The position numbers were made by a program, and so were the translations under genes. The notes below the pieces were generated by a model. The model did no database searches. It worked only from the letters and a program-made list of their open reading frames with translations, and was not told the origin of the DNA. From Saccoglossus kowalevskii (lineage: Eukaryota > Hemichordata > Enteropneusta > Harrimaniidae), in assembly GCF_000003605.2 (NCBI RefSeq), contig NW_003108605.1, positions 10,357-48,029 of the forward strand: a stretch of DNA of 37,673 nt, read 5' to 3'. Positions 24,401-33,089 of the stretch are shown one piece after another. How positions within the stretch are numbered: the stretch's first letter is position 1; every line of letters starts with the position of its first letter.

Positions 24401-27400
24401 AGGAGGGGGTATTGAAATGGATCGTTTTTAGGAGAAACTTTATCTTTATGTCTCTAAAGTGTAAAACGTAACCAGACAAAAAACACAATTATTTGTAACA
24501 ATTGAATACAACCCACTATGACATTTTGCAGTAATAAAACATAAAGTTATGCAAATTTGTAAAATGAAATTGACGACCATATGTTACAAAGAAAAGAATG
24601 CACAGTGTGTATTAATAGCACACTACCCACGGTGTTTTATAATAATATATTGACAAACACACATTTTGTAACTAAGAATCAGTTGACACGCAAATTAATT
24701 CACGTTTTTACCATATTGAACACACATTGAATATTTACTTATTTTTTATTCATTTTTAAAATTCATTATTTAAAACTGAAATTGTAAAGGTTATTATTGT
24801 GTGGTATGTTAATTTATTAGACTGGGTTCACGCGGCAATCTGTGGGGATAGAAAATGCTGGTACAGAGACCTATTGCAGCCGACTCAACGGCTTCTGTAA
24901 CAAGCAAGCCTATTCACTAGAAAATCCCAAGGTTCGAATGACAAAGGAGCGTCAACCAATCAGATGTCCGCTCTCATTCCACCCGAGTTAGCACAGATGT
25001 TTGAGAAATAGAATTATAAAGTCACATTTGGTGTAAATTATTAATATATATATATATTTAATTTGTTGTTAGTTTTGGTGACAAAGCAGTTATGAGAGCG
25101 GGACACAGCATTTTATATTTATTTATTTCAACCTGACAATACACTTTTTAGTGAAATTTAATCACATAACTTAATACATTTACTTTATTTTGTTTTCTGT
25201 GGCTGTATTTATTTATTTCAACCAGTGAACACAATTTCCATGAAATTTAGTCACATAACTTGATATTTTTAATATACCATGTTTTTTGTTAATATTAACA
25301 TAGCTGAGGCGTACGAAAATGATTATTTTTGTGGTTGTGTTTATAAATTTGCAAGCATAGTCTCACTGTTCACGACTGTGAAACTTTTCTAAATGACTGA
25401 TTGATGTGTTCTTATTTGGAAAAAAACAAATATATTTCACTACAATAAGACGTTACAAAACACCCAGACCCTAAAACTCATCGTGTTAATTGGCCTGTCC
25501 GTTAGACTCATCTCAAATATACTATAGTGCAAGCGATTCCATGCAAATCGTCGTCACACTCACAACTTGAGATAAACTCAATATTATGACTGTTATCTTA
25601 TTAGTTGATATCGATTTTTAATATTGTAAACCACGTCGATCAAACTAATTGAAAAGAGTAGACAATAGCGATCAATATGGCCCAACACATCGTCGCCATG
25701 GCTACACTTTTTATGATTGAAAATACCGTAATTCGTTTTTGTTGCGGCAGCGTTAACTATACACGCGAACATTGTCATGCACCTATACCCACACTGAACT
25801 ACCCCAGTCGTTTACTTAGTCTGATAGCAAATTTACCATCAGCCATTTACCTTAATTTTTTTTTAACAATCGTTCACATTTTTTTAAATTTCAAAAAAAT
25901 ATATAAAAAGTAATGTGGTATTAGTGAGTCTATACACACAATTAAACAAAATTTGCATTTTAAATACCACGAACGGGAGTAATTTCAAACCATATGGTGT
26001 GGTAAGTATATATGCCATGCATGTGGCGACATCTTTCCAAAACTCGGTTATTCTCACTAAGTTTCATAGTTCAATATTTAAATATCATTTTATACGAGAC
26101 TTTAATTATATCATAAGAATGGGTAGGTAAAATGTCCCAACGTATGTCTGATTAAATTTAGTTAAATTTTATATTCTTTTATGGCATTTATTGACCAAAA
26201 TCAACATTTTCATGCTTATTGAAAAATATATTTATTGTTTTCTTCATTACTTATTTACACATTAACGTTCGACGTCACGCCACTTTGCGATGCGTCGCGC
26301 TGCGTTGCGCTGATGACAAATCGATTGAAAATTGACATTTTTAATCTTGCAATATTTAGATCTATCGAGATTTAGTAACCAACACAATGTAAACAAAATG
26401 AGTTACACATTTTCATGGTATGACTATCCTGTTAGCATGGGCACTTATGACTTGAAGACGAGGGCTATGCCATCATCACGATAATATCAAGGTTCCTCAA
26501 CTTCAATAGAGACTGACAAACCTATATAAAGGCAACTTACACAGGCATTCCAACATTGCATTTCCGATCGCATCGATTGCCGCGTGGCAAGGGTCGCAAA
26601 TAATGTTCTTCACTGAAGTCTCGTTGCTGGGTAACCTTTGAAAGAACCTTATTGAAATAGTAACCATACTAACCCAGATGTATGCTGGGAAACACGCCGC
26701 TGCGACCCCAAGCTAAGCACAATATGTGATTATAATTTTTTTTCACAGAGAGCTTCAGAAAAATCCACTTGATGCCAATTGATATTATTCTTTCATTGCC
26801 ATGGTAACCAAACATTATCTCAAATTATCATCGAAATATATTACAGACATGTGTGCGAGCGGAAGAGAATGCTTCATGCGTTGATTCTGTATCTTAGTGA
26901 CTTCAGTGCCTAGCATGTTCGTTTCTAAAACTATTTCCTGCAAATTCCGATAACTATCATCTTCCTGTCGCGCTATCTTGTACAATCCGAACCCGGCGAT
27001 TTTTTGTTGTAAGAAATAATTATCACTATCTAGTATTTTCCCTTACAAACTGATAGTACATATTGTTATTGTATTTGACGAACATGCTTTACACTCTCAG
27101 TCCTAGTTCTTATTTTTTTGCTAGCCATACTATTCCTGGTCATGTGATGACATATCTTGAGATTTTAATCATTAAACTAATCGCAATGTACGTTACGCGT
27201 ATTTCCATTGGTGGAAACTTATTCAATTTATGTTACGCGTATTCCCATTAGTGGAAACTTCGCGATACCTGGGTCACTTGATGCTGTCGGCACATATAAC
27301 CGCACACGCGCGAAGATACGAACTAACAGACCGGCAACCAATTTTATAACGCCCAATGGTCAATTCGAAACAAACACTATTTAAATCATGACCACCTTGT

Positions 27401-30400
27401 GGTTACGGTAAACCACAGCCGTTCTAGAATACCCATTCGCCGATTCGCAAAAACCGGGATACAGATTTGATTCTTGGAAGAATATGTTTGACTGAAACTA
27501 GTTAATGTGCCAGTAACAAAGCGATGAATTTAAAGCAGAAATGAAGATTTGTAATTATCTAAATAATCTGTGTCGCCAGGGGCAACGGTTAATGTAGTTT
27601 TCTATTTCGTATATCGTGGCCGAACTGTTGACCCTGTAATCTGTGCATGGGAGGACTGCGACGTATGATTACAATCGTTATCAGTCGATGCCACAAACTG
27701 TGAATTTAACGTTATTACTGTTTACATGCACCTTCAAGTCTATGTCGTGTTGTTTGTTTTATTAAATCAACATAATTAACATTTATCATGCATAAATGAC
27801 AGGAGCAGTACACGTTACCACCAGAAAAGGCTCCAGTTTTTCAAATATTATACTAAAGTTTTGGGTTCTCGTACTCGTGATTATACTGCCGATCGGTTGA
27901 GATTTCATCCAAACGAATCTTTATGTTTTTTTTCTCTAATTTGTAGAGATTCATTCCAGTCACGACTGTAATACGATAAATTACCACTGCCTGGTACACG
28001 AGGGAGGTGATCAAAGCCACCCATAAAAATAAAATCGCTTGTATGAACTGATTATCTGATTTGACAACATACCAATTGTGACGCGAACATGGCTATTAAA
28101 ATGTTGTCATTGATGAGCAAATTCCACCAAAGTAGACCTATTATTCAAGATAATACAGAACGTAACTACCATACTCAATAAATAGGGCAGTAAGTATTTG
28201 TGTATATCATAGAAATGCCACTCACGTTCCTCTCAAATCCATCTCCTTAAATCATTCCTATAGTGGAAATCTTTGTTTTCGAGAGGACGCAGTGACCCAA
28301 ATTAGCATGCACATCCACTATTGTCCCTAACATTCAGATATGGACGTTACTCGCGTAAAACAAACAACCAGCATTGCAATAAACCTTAATGGTCCCTCGT
28401 GTCACCGTTTACATAGAGGTTAATGACGTCAGCATCCGTGGACCGTGGCTTGGCATCACGCGGGTTTGAAGGTTACTTATCTTGTCTGCGGATGTTCATC
28501 GTTGTTTTTTTGTTTTCTGTTTTGACATTGAAAATATGTTTCCTACATCATTCATTCGACGTGATTAGCAAACGAAAACATTATTCTCTATATTTGTGTC
28601 ATTCTTATGCCGAATGCACGCATATTGGCCAAAAAATGCGTGTTCACCTATTTTAATTGCAAAACAGGATAACACAGTATGTCGCTTTACTTTTGTGAAA
28701 TATACCGTGAAAAGAAACCAGATTGTATCTCAAACCCACGAGGTTATTTCCTTTGTACTGATTGAAAACTCTGCAAATAATGCATAGAAAACGAGAACGA
28801 AGCGAACAATAGACTGTATAAAAAATCATTTAATTTGCAAAATTGCGATTGAATTGCTGAAATATCAGATGATAGTTTTAGGATAATAGCGTGCCCGGAT
28901 AATCCAAATTGTGCCAATTAATCATCGGTTAATTGCTTTTTTTCCTTTTCTATGTTAATTCTAGAAATAATACTCTGACGAATAACGATTACATTACAAT
29001 TACTTATTGAAAATGATTACATACTTTTATATCTAATTTAAATCAACATAAATAACTATTCACGGTTAGTTGATACAACTAGTTACGGTTGGTTGGTAGG
29101 TTGGTTACCAGTGAAATAACATTCTGATCCATACTTTCACGGTATATGTACACCTGCAATCTAGTTTGTTGGCAGCGATATGCCCAGCTGGCATGTTAGC
29201 GCTGGTGATAGGCACACGGACCTTCTAAGTACGTATAAAGTGCTCTTCAATTTGTGACCGACAAAACAGCCCACAAAACAAACTTGTCACCCTGTGGTAT
29301 GGTTATACGTCGAGCAGGGGAATTAAAGTCAACATGTAATCAAGAAATAATGCCGACCGTTTGTGATATGTTTACGTTTTCGGTTCCAAATACGAACGCG
29401 ATTGGCTATGAACAGACACCAAATATCATGGTGACTTGCTCAGTCAGGTCGAACGCGATTGGCTGAAAGTAGACGCCGGATATCACAATGGCTAGTCCCA
29501 TGAACCCCTTGAAAAATGCTGTCGAATGTACATACAGAAGCTAGAAAAAATGTCTCCGAAAGCACAGTATATTGATTCTTGCCGTGCCAAGGGTTCAATT
29601 CCCAGGCCACTCAAGGGGAAATGCACATTGCAATGTAATCTGGGATAGGAACAATGGCAAACAATGGAATAATATGCACGTAATATAAACATTAAGAGCT
29701 ACGAGTAGTCCCAGGGATGAGCTACATGGCACTGATTAGAAGAGAATCACACGAATTATTTCGATAATTAGTGTTCTATGTGTAATGTGTAAATATGGGA
29801 ATGGAGCCTGAGAGCAAACACTTGGCACTGAAATCCAATACATCGCAAATACTCACTGAACACAATCGGTCTTTTACTTGAAGACTCGCTCTTTGGTTGT
29901 TCACAATCAAGTTGGTACACATCAGTGACTTTCTCTCGGCATCGTGTCAGGGGTCTACGGTATTTATCTGTACTAAGTAGTAATATGCCGAACGTAGTCA
30001 GAAGTCAGTGCCTCCCATGTAGTCGAAAGAGTACACATATTCATTAACTGGGCCCACGCTCCTTGCCTGACTGGGTTGCAAAGACATACCGTACTGGCAA
30101 GATTCCAAGAAACATTACTTTGCAATTTGTTTTCCACCAAGATAAGGAACAACTCTAAAGCAACAGTGAATTCCTATGTCTGTGCACTTCTCCCCTCGCT
30201 ACGACCACGTATACTCAAATGTACATGTTGATTTTATTGATGAACTCTCACGGAGTATATTAAATGTCCACAAGGCCCGGGGTTTTCTCGCAGCGATGGT
30301 TGTTACTTGGAGCCCGTGCATGTCAGGACAAGTAGCTCTAACTGCATATAGCTGTTGTTTTCTTTGTATATATTGTTCAAATTACCACTCAATTTGCAAA

Positions 30401-32765
30401 GAACAGAGTTTGCTAAAATCAAAAAGCACGCTGCATTCAACCAATTCATTACTCTGAAAACACAGTGTAAAAGCACCAATTGCAAATGAAGCGATATTCA
30501 ATATTGTTGATTAAATTTGCGGAAAAAATGCATAAAAGTGAAAAATTGACTAAAAAAGATATTCGCTGTGTTTTATTTATGCCTGGACCAGCGGTCTAGG
30601 GATGGGCAAGCTGCTGACATTTGCGTCAATCTGTTTATGCCTATAATATCCCACAATCTGCAGATTATCTGCTAAAAATAAATTGACGTGTGCTGTTGTT
30701 ATTGTTAGAAAAAAACCCTCTTCGATCTGACAATCACTTTCTCTCTTCGTTTATTTTTTTAAATTTCCCCCACAAGTTCATACGATAATAAATAACAACA
30801 TTAAACACACATGTCAGTCGTAAAAGAGAATATCACACAGCAACCACGACGAAGCCATACCATCGACTCCTCTATCGCTACAAAATAAAGGTAATTAAAT
30901 GCACAGCGGGATTTGCGCTGAACACTGAACGCAAAAAGACCACATAGCACGACATACATTAATACAAGGTGACGTTTACAAGGTACAGCTATTGTCATAT
31001 TTCATATTCCGGAAATTTCAATAATGTAACAGTGTATCTTTTCAATTACATTGTGTCGTTTAAACTAGGCTAATTTGTAGTTTTCAAGCTTTAAAGTAGA
31101 CTGTTAGGCTAACTATACACGTAAACGAGAGTCCAGTTAGCTAATATGTATGTACACGCGACTTTGAAATTATAAAACGGATGACTCACAATATGAGGGG
31201 TATATTTGTGGAAGCGATTGAAATATTTCATCACGTGACTGATATTCACAATATGTTACCCAAAGTAATGACGTCATCGAAAAGAGACAAATATGAAATT
31301 TCAGCTTTTATTAAAACGCCATTGTAATGTATTTAACCTGATTGATACAGGGATATGAATTCGATACCTCTTCCCCGCACTCACCTGGTGCGATGGCATA
31401 TCGTTCATTAAATCGTCTTAATTAATATTGCTGATAATTGTATTAAATATTAAAAATATATATCACATTGCGTTCTGAGATAATCAACAGGTGCCCAGGG
31501 CCCGGGAAACCTAGCAATCGGGTTTTACATCACGCTATAAATGTAACATATGGACACGGAAGGAGAAAGTGCCCAGCGTTTTGATAATAGATTTCATATC
31601 GCGAGGCAAATGTAACATATGGAAGGCAAAATAGCCGGTGTTTTGAAAGCCGCCGTGCATCGTACGACTCACGATTTGGTCGTATCTCCAGGGTAGTCCG
31701 ACTAAAAAGTAGATTTCAAAACCTACACCTTCCAATTGTATTTATATTTTCCCAGCAAATTCTGTTTAATGTAACGTTAATGAGTTTGGTTCGTATATAT
31801 CAAGTTAGAAGCAACTGGATCATATTTAGTGGTACGACAAATACATGACATATCACAACATGTTTTCATAACTGATTTGGACAAAAATAACTGAGTAAAT
31901 ACAGGTGTGTTTTTTCTCAGTTATGGATGTTTCACATATACCAGTGAAAGTCGGCATGTGACTATTATTAAGTGAACTATTTATCTACGTCTACTTATCG
32001 AACAGGCCTGACTTTAATACCCGATACCCCCACTTTACACGGCAGTGAAACTGAAATATATAGATACTTCGGAATACTCATAAATCAATACATAGGCCAA
32101 GAAATGTTGACGTGTCCCGGACGTCTGTTCTGATACCGTTTCCTCGGCTTACAAACGAAGTCACACAACCGAGTTTCTCGGGGAGGGGTGCATGGCGCGG
32201 GGAATATAAGTTTCAAATGTCGGCGAAATGACGCGGTCGATATGTATGGTATAGCTTGCGTCAAATAGAAGAGCGGACACAGCCTGAAGTAAGTACGCAT
32301 ATGCATGCATGTGATTACTCGATTCAGACTTCGGGTGTCAGCTGAATTTAATGATTAATGGAGAAAGTTTAATACATTACTTAACATGTAAATAGTATGG
32401 TCAAAGTGGCCATGAACGCATTGTTTACCCTACCTGGATATAAGGTTTAAATCTTTGGAATATTCGGTGTTGAAAGCGTCCCATGCCAACTCGGCCGGAC
32501 ACTGTCCTGGTAGAAGTGGGCTGCTGCCGGAAAAAGAAAATCGTTTTCGTAGAAACAAACTTTGCACACTCTGGAAACCTTGGGTGAAATCTGACAAACT
32601 AATCTTGCCGTCATGGTCACAGTCAAGCTCTCGAAATACTTGATCCAACTCGCCATCCTGCAGCGAGAGATCACCACACACAGAATGGAAATCCTCTTCC
32701 TCGATGTATCCACTGCCGTTTAAGTCACATGCCTCGAATAGATTTACTATGCTCTCCTCTCCCAT
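18316..32765 (-). CDS. RASEF: RASEF/Rab45-like EF-hand, coiled-coil Rab GTPase (complete, 16 coding exons, 722 aa)
   Basis: Seen: the spliced CDS joins 32765-32434, 24198-24049, 23872-23782, 23663-23568, 23398-23202, 23088-23020, 22899-22821, 22648-22569, 21113-20986, 20212-20079, 19937-19755, 19586-19451, 19288-19092, 18972-18853, 18730-18654 and 18415-18316. This is 2169 nt; every intron is GT-AG and every phase fits. The start ATG has A at -3 and G at +4, and an in-frame TAG lies 12 nt upstream. Protein: EF-hand loops at residues 14-25 and 48-59; coiled coil about 115-345; linker 346-513; Rab domain about 525-690 with P-loop GDAAVGKS (532-539), switch I T557, WDTAGQE (579-585), GNKTD (637-641) and ETSAK (672-676); C-terminus CCNM. 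Known: RASEF/Rab45 is a large, self-associating, prenylated Rab found on perinuclear membranes; the human protein is about 740 aa. The [14 protein letters not shown] and STLRDPNE blocks match RASEF as I recall it, better than CRACR2A or Rab44. Any 5' non-coding exons are unknown. Confidence 0.95.
18416..18653 (-). other. Intron 15 of the RASEF-like gene, mostly a MITE
   Basis: 238 bp, GT-AG. More than half is the 133-bp MITE at 18505-18637, whose nearer end lies 16 nt from the donor. The other internal introns are short: intron 14 122 bp, 13 119 bp, 12 162 bp, 10 141 bp, 7 172 bp, 6 120 bp, 5 113 bp, 4 169 bp, 3 118 bp, 2 176 bp; nothing notable in them apart from the CTCF-like site in intron 2. 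Confidence 0.85.
18505..18637 (+). mobile_element. Short MITE (133 bp, TTAA-flanked), copy 2, in intron 15
   Basis: TTAA at both ends (18505-18508, 18634-18637), inverted ends AGAGCGGCAGTC and GACCACCGCGCT, and the same interior as the element at 6434-6566 (ACTCATAGCGACGTATACAA, TTTACATGAAATTCGAA). Same length as that copy, with more divergence in the left terminal repeat. Inserted between exons 15 and 16 of the RASEF-like gene. Confidence 0.88.
18654..18730 (-). CDS. RASEF: RASEF-like exon 15: ETSAK motif
   Basis: Acceptor ttcaaacag|GCC. Encodes [20 protein letters not shown] then VTELA; E672-T-S-A-K676 is the G5 guanine-base loop. Donor CCAG|gtatga splits codon 690. A MITE begins 16 nt into the following intron. 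Confidence 0.94.
18853..18972 (-). CDS. RASEF: RASEF-like exon 14: guanine-specificity motif
   Basis: Phase 0 at both ends, 40 residues (625-664). Contains [18 protein letters not shown], where N638-K-x-D641 is the G4 motif that selects guanine, and EEGEKLAK, equivalent to the FGEKLA helix. Acceptor attttcag, donor gtgaga. Confidence 0.95.
19092..19288 (-). CDS. RASEF: RASEF-like exon 13: Rab switch I/II
   Basis: Acceptor tttacag|GT completes Gly559, then VDFQMKTL and the switch II block [20 protein letters not shown], then [10 protein letters not shown]. Gln584 is present, so intrinsic GTP hydrolysis should be normal. Near-identity to the vertebrate RASEF Rab core. Phase-0 donor gtaagt. Confidence 0.97.
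19451..19586 (-). CDS. RASEF: RASEF-like exon 12: Rab P-loop
   Basis: Phase-0 acceptor aatttcag|GCG. Encodes [20 protein letters not shown] then [17 protein letters not shown] and NSTLG. P-loop G532-x4-GKS with Lys538; T557 is the switch I threonine that coordinates Mg2+ in GTP-bound Rabs. Donor CTCG|gtaaga splits Gly559. Confidence 0.96.
19590..19703. repeat. (AAATT)n pentanucleotide microsatellite filling intron 11
   Basis: An uninterrupted 114-bp run of AATTA units (about 22). It makes up 114 of the 168 bp of intron 11 and ends next to the exon-12 acceptor, so the minus strand reads TTTAATTTAATTTCAG at the splice site. The purity suggests recent expansion and likely length polymorphism. 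Confidence 0.97.
19755..19937 (-). CDS. RASEF: RASEF-like exon 11: basic Ser/Pro-rich linker
   Basis: Phase 0 at both ends, 61 residues (453-513). Contains RRASP at 481-485, a PKA-like site with Pro at +1, and [10 protein letters not shown] at 503-512, a basic proline motif of the sort bound by SH3 domains (inference only). Donor AGG|gttagt is non-ideal and abuts the intron carrying the pentanucleotide array. Confidence 0.88.
20079..20212 (-). CDS. RASEF: RASEF-like exon 10: conserved [11 protein letters not shown] linker block
   Basis: Acceptor tattag|AT completes D408, giving D408-S-G-N-S-T413-L-R-D-P-N-E419, matching the [12 protein letters not shown] block of vertebrate RASEF. The rest ([20 protein letters not shown] and on) is acidic and divergent. 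Ends phase 0 at gtaatc. The acceptor lacks a strong pyrimidine tract, but frame and homology fix it. Confidence 0.92.
20213..20985 (-). other. Intron 9 of the RASEF-like gene
   Basis: 773 bp, AT-rich. Contains TGACGTCA at 20537-20544 and a short C-run near 20839-20846. No repeat family or gene recognised. Confidence 0.75.
20986..21113 (-). CDS. RASEF: RASEF-like exon 9: acidic linker
   Basis: Acceptor actccacag|T completes codon 365 (Phe). The [20 protein letters not shown] stretch aligns with the SSRSSYVDEDCDSLALCD region of RASEF. Donor GTCG|gtaggt leaves one base (G) of codon 408. A donor three bases earlier is weaker and would break the join to exon 10. Confidence 0.9.
21114..22568 (-). 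other. Intron 8 of the RASEF-like gene
   Basis: 1455 bp. Holds the long MITE at 21549-21855, a C-run near 21341-21350, a TGACGTCA at 21174-21181 and a T-run near 22131-22142. No other gene recognised. Confidence 0.75.
21549..21855 (-). mobile_element. Long MITE (307 bp, TTAA-flanked), copy 2, in intron 8
   Basis: TTAA at 21549-21552 and 21852-21855. Terminal inverted repeats of about 30 bp: AGCGCGGTAGTCGTCGCGC on the left and GCGCGACGACCACCGCGCT on the right, continuing into GCGCATGT and ACATGCGC-like segments. Better preserved ends than the copy at 8140-8438, and in the opposite orientation. No coding capacity. Confidence 0.92.
22569..22648 (-). CDS. RASEF: RASEF-like exon 8: linker
   Basis: Acceptor ttcacgccag|AGT, phase 0, preceded by an unbroken T-tract. 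Encodes [20 protein letters not shown] then EELPND, with donor TT|gtaagt splitting codon 365. Ser/Arg-rich then acidic, probably disordered; weakly conserved. Confidence 0.88.
22821..22899 (-). CDS. RASEF: RASEF-like exon 7: conserved end of coiled coil
   Basis: Acceptor tttacag|G completes codon 312. The frame reads [20 protein letters not shown] then KQTQKR, ending phase 0 at gtgagt. The [14 protein letters not shown] block is nearly identical to the KLHDSNDGLRSALE block of vertebrate RASEF and is one of the clearest orthology markers. Confidence 0.95.
23020..23088 (-). CDS. RASEF: RASEF-like exon 6: coiled coil
   Basis: Acceptor aatttacag|T completes codon 289 (Thr). The frame reads [20 protein letters not shown] and then LL, with donor CA|gtgagt splitting codon 312. 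69 nt; too short to stand out as an open frame, found by phase-consistent splicing. Confidence 0.9.
23202..23398 (-). CDS. RASEF: RASEF-like exon 5: coiled coil
   Basis: Phase-0 acceptor cactccag|CTG; residues 224-288, ending two bases into codon 289 at donor AC|gtaagc. The segments [19 protein letters not shown] and [13 protein letters not shown] are classic heptads and align with the LKKQIYDLSMEN and IAFLQSELDAL region of RASEF. Confidence 0.93.
23568..23663 (-). CDS. RASEF: RASEF-like exon 4: coiled coil
   Basis: Phase 0 at both ends, 32 residues (192-223): [20 protein letters not shown] followed by [12 protein letters not shown]. Acceptor tttcag, donor gtatta. Charged amphipathic helix continuing the coiled coil. 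Confidence 0.93.
23782..23872 (-). CDS. RASEF: RASEF-like exon 3: coiled coil
   Basis: Acceptor tttaaag|G completes codon 161 (Arg). The frame reads [20 protein letters not shown] and ends RLEQRIRQE at a phase-0 donor gtaaaa. The LEDEMDAQM core matches the LEEEMDQRI segment of RASEF. Strong heptad character. Confidence 0.93.
24007..24020 (-). promoter_or_regulatory. CTCF-like motif in intron 2
   Basis: The minus strand reads TCGCTAGAGGGCGG, close to the animal CTCF consensus CCASYAGRKGGCRS. Lies 29 nt inside intron 2, next to exon 2. Motif match only. Confidence 0.3.
24049..24198 (-). CDS. RASEF: RASEF-like exon 2: start of coiled coil
   Basis: Acceptor ttttttcag|C supplies the last base of codon 111, and the frame then reads [20 protein letters not shown] and onward to KTLRR. 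This matches the REEQVSTLYQNI segment of vertebrate RASEF, so exon 1 splices directly to it across an 8.2-kb intron. Donor CGCAG|gtatga leaves two bases of codon 161. The helix is rich in Glu, Gln and Leu heptads. No start codon falls in this exon, so it is easy to miss. Confidence 0.93.
25115..25294. repeat. Diverged ~90-bp tandem duplication
   Basis: ATTTATTTCAACC recurs at 25121 and 25211, and TTTA(A/G)TCACATAACTT follows in both copies at matching distance. Two copies, clearly diverged. Confidence 0.75.
27192..27260. repeat. 40-bp tandem duplication
   Basis: GTTACGCGTATTTCCATTGG then TGGAAACTT at 27192-27220, repeated with two changes at 27232-27260. Confidence 0.85.
29390..29500. repeat. 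~59-bp diverged tandem duplication containing paired CCAAT-type sites
   Basis: CGAACGCGATTGGCT occurs twice about 59 bp apart, each followed by CAGAC/TAGACGCC-like sequence and ATATCA(T/C)(G/A)(A/G)TGG. ATTGGCT is the reverse of an AGCCAAT (NF-Y type) box. Confidence 0.65.
29560..29690 (+). repeat. Possible tRNA-derived SINE trace (B box only)
   Basis: GGGTTCAATTCCC at 29591-29603 fits the polymerase III B box with a closing T-stem. A convincing A box at the right spacing is not visible. Could be a chance match. Confidence 0.3.
31523..31660. repeat. 69-bp diverged tandem duplication
   Basis: AAATGTAACATATGGA at 31539 and 31608, preceded by TTACATCACGC/TTCATATCGCG and followed by GGA(A)GG(A/C) and GTTTTGA(T/A)A in both copies. 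Confidence 0.75.
32434..32765 (-). CDS. RASEF: RASEF-like exon 1: start codon and paired EF-hands
   Basis: Encodes residues 1-110 and ends two bases into codon 111 (donor CAG|gtaggg). Loop 1 is D14-L-N16-G-S18-G-Y20-I-E22-E-E-D25 and loop 2 is D48-C-D50-H-D52-G-K54-I-S56-L-S-D59. Both have good Ca2+ ligands at positions 1, 3 and 5 and Gly at 6, but Asp instead of the usual Glu at position 12. The tail, [15 protein letters not shown], corresponds to the AWQDFQ segment that follows the EF-hands in vertebrate RASEF. Confidence 0.95.
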
Positions 32766-33081
32766 AGTGCAGACCTACGCTACGTCTGGTAACCCCCCTC
32801 CACTACCAAGTAGAAGTCCAACTAGATCGTCGATGTCCTTCTCTGACTACATATTTTGTGCAGTTGAATGAACGCAGACATTTTTTTCAGTATATGCCCT
32901 CATATGAGCCGCCCTGGCTCGCACTGTGTACTTAAAAAACCAAACACCCCTAACTTAACTTACTTAGCCAGCATACCAGTACCAACGGCACATTATCGCG
33001 TGGTTATGACCACTAACTTAGGGTGTCTGGTATAATAACACAAACAGCGGGTACGAAATTTACATGTGAATGGAAAGAGAT

Positions 33082-33089
33082 TGACGTCA
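33082..33089. promoter_or_regulatory. CRE-type TGACGTCA upstream of the RASEF-like start
   Basis: A perfect 8-bp CREB/ATF palindrome about 320 bp upstream of the start codon. Position fits a proximal promoter, but the motif is unusually common in this window. Confidence 0.35.

Larger units (their letters stand above)
24199..32433 (-). other. Intron 1 of the RASEF-like gene (8235 bp)
   Basis: Donor CAG|gtaggg, acceptor ttttttcag. AT-rich with no gene I can support on either strand. It holds several two-copy tandem duplications (25115-25294, 27192-27260, 29390-29500, 31523-31660), a (TA)n tract near 25041, a B-box-like SINE trace near 29592, TGACGTCA at 28424 and 31269, and CCAAT boxes near 24956 and 29398. 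Large first introns of this kind often carry regulatory elements; that is inference. Confidence 0.85.

Noticed and set aside
26541-26626. Minus-strand exon-like segment with a perfect gtaagt donor and a helical-looking translation inside intron 1
   Set aside because: Phase does not fit between exons 1 and 2: inclusion shifts the frame and hits a stop in exon 2. Exon 2 joins exon 1 directly with good homology. It could only be a poison exon, for which there is no evidence.
32085-32306. Minus 73-codon frame and a + strand gtaagt donor at about 32288 near exon 1
   Set aside because: No homology, no matching acceptor or start that could be fixed; inside intron 1 and not needed by the gene model.
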